From Desmonostoc vinosum HA7617-LM4 (GTDB lineage Bacteria > Cyanobacteriota > Cyanobacteriia > Cyanobacteriales > Nostocaceae), in NCBI GenBank assembly GCA_019359515.1, contig JAHHHC010000002.1:186001-250000 (forward strand): a DNA stretch of 64,000 nucleotides. Direction: 5' to 3'. The translations under genes were made by a program, and so were the position numbers. A model generated the notes under the pieces. The model worked only from the letters and a program-made list of their open reading frames with translations, was not told the origin of the DNA and made no database searches. Of this stretch, positions 19,401 through 26,947 are shown one piece after another. Position 1 is the first letter of the stretch; every line of letters starts with the position of its first letter.

Positions 19401-19967
19401 CTTCACTCAGCACTTCCATGCACCAACTCTTCTGCGTGAGTGTCTCAGAAAAAGTGAATTTGTTTAAAAAATTGTTAATGGATATCAAACTAAAAGCTTT
19501 CATGGTGTAGGTTAGCCCTTGTACTTTGCATTAGTTTATACTCCGGCTCTCACCAAATATTTTTAGTTTGCTTTGCTTGGGCCAACTACCACTAGCTCTA
19601 GAAAGAGTCTACTGATCATTATTTCTTACATTAGCGATCGCCATATGAACCATCAACATCAGCTCAATTCGGTCTAAAACTTGATAACTATCAAGCGCTT
19701 GAGACTTGTTAAGTACAATTCACATAGCTAGCCTAGCAAGTTAAGTTAACTACTCTGATATTCTGGAATGAAGCATATTTTGAGCAAATGTCAGGAAACG
19801 TTGACTTTTTTAACATTTCTTTAGATAATTTTAGGGTGTATAACGTCAAAATGAAACTAGTTCCGTATAGCAAACTACAAAACCCTAGCCACAAGTATAG
19901 TCCTTGTCATGTTTGTTCCCAATGAATACCGGGAACACTATCTACGTGTAAATTTGTGAGTAAAACA
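19401..19967. other. Long upstream region of the DUF4327 gene
   Basis: With the repeat before it, this makes a 786-base gap between rbfA and the DUF4327 gene. TGTTCCC (19914-19920) and GGGAACA (19931-19937) form an inverted repeat 31 bases before the ATG, which could be an operator or a leader hairpin. Nothing else is recognised. Confidence 0.5.
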
Positions 19968-20204
19968 ATGAGTGTGAATACGGTGCCTTCTATAAATTAC
20001 TACTCTCTGGATGTGATTCAAGACGAAGCACGCCGACTGGTGCAAAAGGGAATGGTCAGCAGACAGCAGCCAATATATACACTCTGCCAATACATCCCAG
20101 CGAGAGAGTGGGTTTGCGTTGAATGTGAGTTAGAGAAATGTGACTTTTTATTACGCGATCGCATTGGCGATCTGATTGGTCGTGAAGAGTGGGACAACGA
20201 CTAA
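19968..20204 (+). CDS. DUF4327 family protein
   Basis: A 78-residue cyanobacterial protein that I recognise as DUF4327 from YSLDVIQDEARRLVQKG, YTLCQYIPAREWVCVECEL and the C terminus DRIGDLIGREEWDND. Three Cys residues and alternating charged helices are visible. The function is unknown. ATG 19968 is preferred over GTG 19956. It is monocistronic, closed by the strong hairpin at 20468. Confidence 0.85.
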   Translation: MSVNTVPSINYYSLDVIQDEARRLVQKGMVSRQQPIYTLCQYIPAREWVCVECELEKCDFLLRDRIGDLIGREEWDND

Positions 20205-20467
20205 CCAATGGGTGATGCTGAATGTAGGGTTTTGGAGCAGGAGTTTATATTTTATCTATGGATTTTACCATCGGCAACTCAAAGCCAAATCTGAGGAATA
20301 ATTTTTGGTTTTGACGAGTACACCACCCAATCCAGAATCTTTGATTTTCTATTAACACGCAAGCATTAGAGTCTGATTTATACAACTTTTCAATCTAGTA
20401 AACGCATCGAAGTCAGTTGTTGTGTATATCCGATGCTACAGCTTGAGTATAGTGCGTAATTTCCCTG

Positions 20468-20508
20468 ACCGGGGTAGTTCGATATTTTGAACTATCCCGG
20501 TGATTTTT
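20468..20508. terminator. Intrinsic terminator between convergent genes
   Basis: ACCGGGGTAGTTC (from 20468) pairs with GAACTATCCCGGT (to 20501), 13 bp with one wobble, followed by GATTTTTAT on the plus strand. It lies just three bases beyond the stop of the minus-strand gene at 20511 and can serve both strands. Confidence 0.8.
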
Positions 20509-20510
20509 AT

Positions 20511-20861
20511 CTATCCCACTTGCTCTAAATACTGGTTAATATCTTCAACGATGCGGGTAAGTTCAGCTTCTGTAGTCAAGCGGATGCTAGCATCGCGGAC
20601 AGTCAGCAGGACTTTTGCCGCGAAGGGAGTTGGCCAAATATTAGGATTGCAGAAAATTTCTAGAAATATCTCACCAGTGTAACGATATTCTAAAGGACGC
20701 TGGGGAGTAGCTTTGCTGCTAGGAGTAGATTTAGTGGCAACAGCTTTCAAGCGTTCCATGAGTTCATCAGTTGCTGCTTTTAATTCCCGTGCTGCTTGAG
20801 GTGAAAAACTAAAAGAGATAGAACCTTCAATGAGGTTGAGTGTCAAAGGAGTTGAAGACAT
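20511..20861 (-). CDS. Conserved hypothetical protein, 116 residues
   Basis: Not assigned to a named family. The protein has a first part [32 protein letters not shown], a short Ser/Thr/Lys linker (about 45-55), and a second part [17 protein letters not shown]. No signal peptide or membrane segment is present. It reads like a small soluble cyanobacterial protein with normal codon use. It is transcribed alone and ends against a shared terminator. Confidence 0.65.
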   Translation of the reverse strand: MSSTPLTLNLIEGSISFSFSPQAARELKAATDELMERLKAVATKSTPSSKATPQRPLEYRYTGEIFLEIFCNPNIWPTPFAAKVLLTVRDASIRLTTEAELTRIVEDINQYLEQVG

Positions 20862-21227
20862 TAGCTCTTGATTAAAACTTCTTGATAATCTTTTATGTTA
20901 CTGGAATTGGGTAATCAAAATAATTCTTCGGAGGGAACAGGGAACACTTCGTTGAGCTTCAGTGTATCGCGCTTAACGCTTAATAAGGAAAACCCCTGCT
21001 TAAAAACAGGATATTTAACAAGAACACCGTTTTTACAGACGCGAAGCGCGAGAAAAACATATTTTTTAAACCCAGAATTAAAGTATTTTAGGAAACAATA
21101 AACAGGACACTTTCTGTTCTCTGTTCCCTGTTCCTTGTTCCCTTTCTTTGTAATTATTACCCTATGTCGAAATAATTGGTATCTTGAGCTTTACATTAGA
21201 AGTCATAGATCTTTGTGTAAAAACTCT
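20862..21227. other. Intergenic, no gene supported
   Basis: 366 bases. Holds repeat-like runs (AGACGCGAAGCGCGAGAAAA near 21037, TTCTCTGTTCCCTGTTCC near 21116). The frame at 20895-21101 has no homology-like features. Confidence 0.5.
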
Positions 21228-22118
21228 ATGACTAGCGATAATCGCGCTGCCGTACAAAAGGTTTTAATTATTACCTTAATACTCAATCTGTTTGTCATGG
21301 GATTAAAAGCAGTTGTGGGATTTGGGACGGGTTCTTTAAGCTTATTAGCTGATGCTTTACATAGTGTTACAGATAGCGCTAACAACGTTTTAGGATTAAT
21401 TGCTAGTAGGTTTTCTTCCCCGCAACCCGATCGCGAACATCCTTATGGACATCAAAAATTTGAAGCGGTGGGAGCTTTGGGAATTGCTGCGTTTCTAGGA
21501 ATAGCTTGCTTTGAAATCCTTCAAGGAGCTATTGAGCGAATTATCAAAGGTGGTGAACCTGTAAAAATTTCCCCAACAGAGTTATGGTTATTACTAATTG
21601 TGCTGGGTGTAAATATTTTTGTAGCCTTTTACGAACGTCGTGTAGGGCATCAAGTGGGTAGCCCAATTTTAATTGCTGATGCTACTCATACGATGAGCGA
21701 TGTTTGGGTGACAATTTCGGTAATTGGCGGTTTAATTGGCGTTTGGTTGGGTTATCAATGGCTGGATGTGGCCTTAGCTTTTCCGGTTGCTTTGTTGGTC
21801 TTTTGGAGTGGTTGGTCAGTATTAAAAGATAATTTACCTTGGCTTGTAGATCAAATAGCGATCGCACCAGAAGCAATACATGCGATCGCAACTTCTGTAC
21901 CTGGTGTAATTAACTGTCATGATATCGCTTCTCGCGGTGTTTTAGGTCGCCAGGTATTTATTGAAATGCATCTAATAGTCGATGCACCAGATGTAGAAAC
22001 TGCCCACCGCATTACCGAAGAAGTAGAAAGCCGATTAGCAGAACGCTTCAGCCCTGTAAGGATTGTAATTCATGTCGAGCCACCGACATATAAATCTGAG
22101 CATATTAGCTTTGAATGA
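21228..22118 (+). CDS. Cation diffusion facilitator (CDF) transporter
   Basis: A 296-residue inner-membrane divalent-cation/H+ antiporter (Zn, Fe, Co or Mn type). Six membrane segments are visible. The transport-site motifs are ADALHSVTDSANN in helix II and ADATHTMSDVW in helix V, both HxxxD, with the linker DREHPYGHQKFE typical of FieF/ZitB relatives. A cytoplasmic C-terminal domain with GQVFIEMHL-type metal-binding fold follows. ATG 21228 begins the conserved part; the 31-codon upstream extension (from 21135) is not family-like. Confidence 0.93.
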   Translation: MTSDNRAAVQKVLIITLILNLFVMGLKAVVGFGTGSLSLLADALHSVTDSANNVLGLIASRFSSPQPDREHPYGHQKFEAVGALGIAAFLGIACFEILQGAIERIIKGGEPVKISPTELWLLLIVLGVNIFVAFYERRVGHQVGSPILIADATHTMSDVWVTISVIGGLIGVWLGYQWLDVALAFPVALLVFWSGWSVLKDNLPWLVDQIAIAPEAIHAIATSVPGVINCHDIASRGVLGRQVFIEMHLIVDAPDVETAHRITEEVESRLAERFSPVRIVIHVEPPTYKSEHISFE

Positions 22119-22181
22119 AAAGCGAAATAGGCACATAACAGGAGTTTCCTGATATCTCCAGGATCGCCTAGTACCAAAATC

Positions 22182-22673
22182 TCACCTCGCTACAAACTTC
22201 ATTGCGACCCCATTCATACAGTAACGTTTGCCTGTGGGTGCAGGGCCATCGTCAAATACATGACCCAGATGTCCACCACAGCGACGGCAATGTATTTCAA
22301 CTCTGGTCATAAAAAATGATTTATCTACAGATGTGCCAATTGCCCTATCGATAGGTGCGTAAAAACTCGGCCAGCCCGTACCACTATTGAATTTGGTTGC
22401 AGATATAAATAATGGTAAGTCACAAGCAGCACACACATAAGTACCTTTGGCATACTGCTTATCGAGTGGACTGGTGCCGGCACGTTCAGTTTCATGTTTA
22501 CGCAGTACGCGAAACTGTTCTGGTGTTAGAATCTTACGCCATTCTTGATCATTTTTGGTGATTTCAAACTCATTTTTGGTTGCCATAACTCGCGATCTCC
22601 CAGTTAAATGATGCGACAACCATACTGTGCCAACTATTGCTGCACTAGCTTGTAAAAAATATCGTTTTTTCAA
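22182..22673 (-). CDS. msrB: Peptide-methionine (R)-S-oxide reductase MsrB, exported form
   Basis: MsrB reduces the R epimer of methionine sulfoxide in proteins. The 163-residue protein has the zinc pairs CAAC and CRRC, the core FNSGTGWPSF, and the catalytic Cys in RYCMNG near the C terminus. Residues 1-30 (KKRYFLQAS then a hydrophobic run) look like a Tat-like or Sec signal, suggesting repair of periplasmic or lumenal proteins. It is alone, convergent with the CDF gene. Confidence 0.95.
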   Translation of the reverse strand: MKKRYFLQASAAIVGTVWLSHHLTGRSRVMATKNEFEITKNDQEWRKILTPEQFRVLRKHETERAGTSPLDKQYAKGTYVCAACDLPLFISATKFNSGTGWPSFYAPIDRAIGTSVDKSFFMTRVEIHCRRCGGHLGHVFDDGPAPTGKRYCMNGVAMKFVAR

Positions 22674-22838
22674 AATCCAATTACCAATTTAGCTAATCAC
22701 TAGCATGTGCGATCGCCCTGAATTAGCCCTGATAAAATCATGAAAATTTCCTAAGAATTATTTATAAGCGTCGAGACGCCCTTTGGAAGCGTCTCTACAG
22801 AGGTTATTGGTTGTGCAAAATAATCCTTTGCTCCACCA

Positions 22839-24059
22839 TTAGACTTGAGAAACAATGGGCTGAGCAAGATGCACTGCTTCTTTTACTGCCTCATCTAAAT
22901 TTTCTACTAATACCAATGTATGGCTGGAGGTTTTGAGTGTTGCTAAATATTTCCTAGCAGCATCAAACTCAGAACCAGCAAGACGGACAACTAATGATGG
23001 TATATGAGTTTGGCGATGGTTTTTGCTGCCATTGCGTAAAGGTGATCTCACTGGGGTATTTTCTTGCTGAACAAATTTCGCAATCACTTGTGCAACTTCC
23101 TCTACTTGAGGAATGTTGCCTAAAAAGTTAATCAATATTGTTTGAATGCTTTGATCTGCGGACAGGATTTTTAAACTTGTATCTAAGCGATCGCAAAATG
23201 TCGATGGTGTGGTATCTGTCAGAAAACTGTGTCTAAGATTTATACAGATACCAGGTTTGCCGCCTGCATTGGCAACTAAATCCAAAGTTGTCATCACTGA
23301 ACCAGCACCATTACCTAGAACGCCAATTTTACCTTGCGTTTGCGAGCCATTCCAGTTACTGTAAATGCCATTAATCTGACCACTGGGATGACGACTGACT
23401 ATTTTTGCTGCCATCTCAACAATGTCTGGATGACGTTTAATTGCTCGTTCGTTAACGCTGACTTTACCATTGAGGGCCATAACTTGACCAGAGGCACTAA
23501 CCGCCAGGGGATTGATTTCTACCAAGTCTAGGTCTTTCTGGACAAACAATTGGTATAGCTTCTCCACAACGCTGCTTACCGACTGCATCAAATTACCCTG
23601 CAAGCCCATTTTCAGAGCTAATCGGCGGGCATAAAATGGTGAGAATTCTTGCTCTACCACAATATGGTGCATTTTTTCCCCTGCTGATTCCCAGTCGATA
23701 TTTGCTTCTTTGCAACCTAGAAGCACTGGGCGGCAGGCAGCTGTATCTAAAACTACTGCTAAAGAAAATTCTTGGTTGGCTTCGTATTTAGTTTCTGCGA
23801 GTAATACTTCTGGCAACTCACCCCAAATTGATAAATTGAAGATAGTTTGAGCAGCTGCGATCGCATCGATTGTCGTTTCTGCAAACCTTACTCCGCCTGC
23901 CTTTGCTCGTTCTGCTGCATGTACTTGAGATTTTAGTACAATTGGATAGCGAATTTTTAACCGTTTCAAATCTGTAGGATGGTCAATTCGTTGAGAAGGC
24001 AGTACGGGTATGCCTATTTTACTAAACCATTCTTTAACTTGGTACTCTAATAAATCCAT
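22839..24059 (-). CDS. Divergent succinyl-CoA synthetase beta-subunit-like ATP-grasp protein
   Basis: A 406-residue protein with the SucC layout: an ATP-grasp N-terminal half (MDLLEYQVKEWFSKIGIPV, QVHAAERAKAGGV) and a CoA-ligase C-terminal half (GVLGNGAGSVMTTLDLV). Several catalytic positions are changed. The glycine loop normally HAGGRGKAGGV reads HAAERAKAGGV, the metal-binding LDGK reads LNGK near residue 215, and the usual NFLDVGGGA region is replaced by ICINLRHSF. The alpha subunit gene sucD is not adjacent. It may be a paralogue with altered or lost ligase activity. Confidence 0.8.
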   Translation of the reverse strand: MDLLEYQVKEWFSKIGIPVLPSQRIDHPTDLKRLKIRYPIVLKSQVHAAERAKAGGVRFAETTIDAIAAAQTIFNLSIWGELPEVLLAETKYEANQEFSLAVVLDTAACRPVLLGCKEANIDWESAGEKMHHIVVEQEFSPFYARRLALKMGLQGNLMQSVSSVVEKLYQLFVQKDLDLVEINPLAVSASGQVMALNGKVSVNERAIKRHPDIVEMAAKIVSRHPSGQINGIYSNWNGSQTQGKIGVLGNGAGSVMTTLDLVANAGGKPGICINLRHSFLTDTTPSTFCDRLDTSLKILSADQSIQTILINFLGNIPQVEEVAQVIAKFVQQENTPVRSPLRNGSKNHRQTHIPSLVVRLAGSEFDAARKYLATLKTSSHTLVLVENLDEAVKEAVHLAQPIVSQV

Positions 24060-24720
24060 CGATACACCTTGTATTTACACTTCAAAACATTTAGCTATTG
24101 CTATCTTTCTCAGCACTTTAATCGCAAAACTCAGCTTTGGACAGCTATAAAAATTTATTTTTCACCGTTTAATTTTATCCAATTTGGTAAGTTAGGCAAA
24201 TTAATTTATATAGCTAACCAGTTTATGCCAAGTGTAAAAACTTAATCAATCTCCTCAGTAAATTTGCTTGTATGGATGATAATTAGCATTTTTGTCAATA
24301 ACCTTTGATATCCCAGTATTTTATTAATCATGGGATAATTTTGTAACTACTAATACGAAACTAGCAATTTTTTTAGGTAAGCACTATTAAGTATTTTTTC
24401 AAACTCTGATTGTTAAATTGTCAACAGTGCCCACGCTATAAAGACCAAAAATCATATTATTCCCATTTTTTACTTGTAATTTCTATTGGGAGTTGAATTT
24501 TTTAATTTTTGATCTAGCGATAAAAAAAATGTAGCAGAGCGAACAATTACCACTCTGATAATTTTTGGTGAAAAGTCAGAATTTGTGTTAGAAAGTTGGT
24601 CGATCTGATTCTCAGGCTGTGGTTGATTAAACTGTGCATCTGCATTCAACAAACCCCAAAAGTTCATCTTGTATCCTCACAGATAAGAAAAACAATATCG
24701 AATATCAGCGGGAACGCTCT
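24060..24720. other. Intergenic, 661 bases, nothing recognised
   Basis: AT-rich, with no tandem repeats and no convincing frame; the minus-strand frame at 24470-24667 lacks a ribosome-binding site. It separates two divergent genes, so it probably holds both promoters. Confidence 0.5.
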
Positions 24721-26577
24721 ATGAAAGTAGCAGTCCAGCAGGAAGACTTACAGATGTTAGCCAAAACTTTGCAAGAACAATTGTTTGCAGAAGTACCATC
24801 TGCTGAAGTCTTCGAGGTTAAATGTGCCGTCAATAAAGACGGGTTAATGATCTTAACCCAACATCCATCAGATTTGATAGTTAATAGACAGATAGTCTTT
24901 GCAGTATTTGAAGAAGTACTCTTATCTCTAACACCCCATCGAGAACAACAGGTGCAATGTTACCTAAGAGTTTTTGGTGAAAAACTCCCCTATGCTCAAT
25001 GTTTACTCACAGTGAAGCCGAGGGGACTGGGGGAAGAGGACGCGGGGACGCGGGGACGCGGTGAGACAGCGCTGCGGGAGGGTTTCCCTCCGCAGGCGAC
25101 TGCGAACCCGAAGGGGGACGCAAAGAGGGAAGAGGACGCGGAGATATCCTCCTCATCTCCCTCATCCTCATCTTCCATAATCTTCCCCCCCTTAGTTGAT
25201 CCGGTAGAGGAGGAAACAGGGGAGGAAGAAGCGATCGCGTTTGATCCGTTTTTCGACGATGCGCCGAATTTGTTGCCGAAAAAGCCTGTACACCAAGTTA
25301 AACCGATTTTGCTGGGTGCAGCTTTGGTGGTAAGTGTTGTTTTCGGTGCTGGTGGCTATTTGCTGACTCGCCCTTGTGTGCTGTTAGAGTGTAAAGAAAT
25401 ACAAGTTGCTGAGCAATTCAAAATCGAATCTAGACGACTGATGCAACGTGCTAAGTCCCAAAAGGAATTGCTACTGGTGCAACAGCAATTGGAGGCAGTG
25501 AGTACAGACTTGACAAATGTCCCTGGTTGGTCTACTCGTTACCAGCAAGCAGAGGAACTAAAAACAAGTTTGTCTGGACAGTCAGAAAAAATTAACCAGG
25601 TGGTAAAGGCGTTGGATGTGGCTGCCTTAGCGGCACAAAAAATTCAAGCTCCTGTAAATTCTCTAGAAGAGTTGCAAGCTAGACAACATCTGTGGCGACA
25701 GGCGATCGCACCATTAGAGGCAATCAGTCCCAACAGCGAGCTTTATGAGTTAGTACAAGCAAAATTACTGGATTATCGGATTAATTTACTCACTGTAAAT
25801 CAACAGATGTTGGGAGAGGAAAAATGGTTGAAAAAACTCTCAGCAGCAAAAGCTGTAGCTAGCACTGCGACAAAACAAGCAGCCACTGCCAAATCGTTGA
25901 GAGATTTTCAAAAAGTGCAATCTACTTGGCAGTTAGCAGTTAATGCTTTAAATGCCATTCCCCGAACTAGCCCAGCCTACCAAGAAACCCAAAAGCTATT
26001 AGCAGAATATAAACCTAAATTAGCAGCAGCACGCGATCGCGCCACCAAAGAACAATTAGCTGCTAAAGCCTACCAACAAGCCATTAGCAATGCCAAAGTT
26101 GCTAAAACCTATGAACAACAACATCAATGGCAAGCAGCAGTCACCTACTGGGAACAAGCTTTGCAAACAGCTAAACAAATTTCTGGTGATAGCTCATACT
26201 ACAATCAAGCTCAAACCTTGATTACACCTTACTCAACTGCACTCAAACAAGCGCAAGAAAAACTCCAAATCATCGGAAATTTACAACAAACTCGCACTGA
26301 CTTAGAAAAAACTTGTGTTAACGGAATTCGGATTTGCAGCTTTAACATCAACAACAAAGGAATTATCGTACAGTTAACTCCAGAGTATGACCAAGTAGTG
26401 CAAAATAGCATCGCTAATGCCGATCCTGAAAACTCAAGTACCTCCATCGAAGTTAGCAATCATTTACAAACCCTACGAGAAGCACTAGCCGTCATCGCTG
26501 AAAACGCGAACCAGTCTCTTTTCCTCTTTGATGCCCAAGGTCAAGAAATTTATACACGGACACTTGCGGGAGATTAA
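24721..26577 (+). CDS. Single-pass membrane coiled-coil protein with in-frame repeat insertion
   Basis: A 618-residue protein not assigned to a known family. Residues 1-98 form a compact domain (VAVQQEDLQMLAKTLQEQLF...YLRVFGEKLPYAQCLLTV). Residues about 101-141 are encoded by a mosaic repeat element (EDAGTRGRGET, GFPPQAT). A Ser/Glu-rich linker then leads to a membrane helix near 192-215 (ILLGAALVVSVVFGAGGYLL). The long C-terminal part is rich in Ala, Gln and Lys, with coiled-coil heptads and TPR-like AYQQAISNAKVAK segments, ending in a small globular domain. The topology suggests an N-terminal cytoplasmic domain and an extracytoplasmic rod. ATG 24721 begins the conserved part; an upstream in-frame ATG at 24634 is less likely. 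Confidence 0.75.
   Translation: MKVAVQQEDLQMLAKTLQEQLFAEVPSAEVFEVKCAVNKDGLMILTQHPSDLIVNRQIVFAVFEEVLLSLTPHREQQVQCYLRVFGEKLPYAQCLLTVKPRGLGEEDAGTRGRGETALREGFPPQATANPKGDAKREEDAEISSSSPSSSSSIIFPPLVDPVEEETGEEEAIAFDPFFDDAPNLLPKKPVHQVKPILLGAALVVSVVFGAGGYLLTRPCVLLECKEIQVAEQFKIESRRLMQRAKSQKELLLVQQQLEAVSTDLTNVPGWSTRYQQAEELKTSLSGQSEKINQVVKALDVAALAAQKIQAPVNSLEELQARQHLWRQAIAPLEAISPNSELYELVQAKLLDYRINLLTVNQQMLGEEKWLKKLSAAKAVASTATKQAATAKSLRDFQKVQSTWQLAVNALNAIPRTSPAYQETQKLLAEYKPKLAAARDRATKEQLAAKAYQQAISNAKVAKTYEQQHQWQAAVTYWEQALQTAKQISGDSSYYNQAQTLITPYSTALKQAQEKLQIIGNLQQTRTDLEKTCVNGIRICSFNINNKGIIVQLTPEYDQVVQNSIANADPENSSTSIEVSNHLQTLREALAVIAENANQSLFLFDAQGQEIYTRTLAGD
25021..25143. repeat. Mosaic repeat element inside a coding sequence
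   Basis: GACGCGGGG units, GGTGAGACAGCG, GGAGGGTTTCCCTCCGCAGG and CCCGAAGGGGGACGCAAAG match the intergenic repeat at 11268-11395, lacking its central 30-odd bases. The host reading frame stays open through it. Confidence 0.9.
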
Positions 26578-26579
26578 AT

Positions 26580-26828
26580 AATTCGTAATTCGTAATGACG
26601 CGACGCTCCTGCGTCGCTAACGCTAACGCTATCGAGGACTCGCTAACGCTGCGCTAACGTAATTCGTAATGACGCGACGCTCCTGCGTCGCTAACGCTGA
26701 CGCTCGTACCTCGCTACCGCTGACGCTCGTACCTCGCTACCGCTGACGCTCGAGGACTCGCTACCGCTTCGCTAACGCTAACGCTATCGAGGACTCGCTA
26801 CCGCTGCGCTAACGTAATTCGTAATTAA
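26580..26828. repeat. GCTAACGCT / AATTCGTAAT mosaic repeat
   Basis: Bounded by AATTCGTAAT at 26580, 26658 and 26815, it repeats GACGCGACGCTCCTGCGTCG, GCTAACGCTAACGCT, TACCTCGCTACCGCTGACGC and ATCGAGGACTCGCTA many times. Related arrays lie at 30811-31090 (same strand) and 54060-54168 (opposite strand). The rest of this 370-base gap holds GGGGGATGAGGGGG-type repeats; no gene. Confidence 0.95.
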
Positions 26829-26947
26829 GCCGCTCCCTGAGCGAAGTCGAAGGGAGTGGGGGGATGAGGGGGACGCAGGGAAGTAAAGAGATTACACAAT
26901 TCCCCATATTTCGACTTTGCTCAGTACAAGTCCCCAGTTCCCAATGA

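Noticed and set aside
19228-19503. Minus-strand frame with QSPVPSPQSPVPSP
   Set aside because: The Pro/Ser run is just the GGGGACT repeat read on the other strand.
20895-21101. 68-residue frame before the CDF transporter
   Set aside because: No RBS, no family features, and it overlaps repeat-like words.
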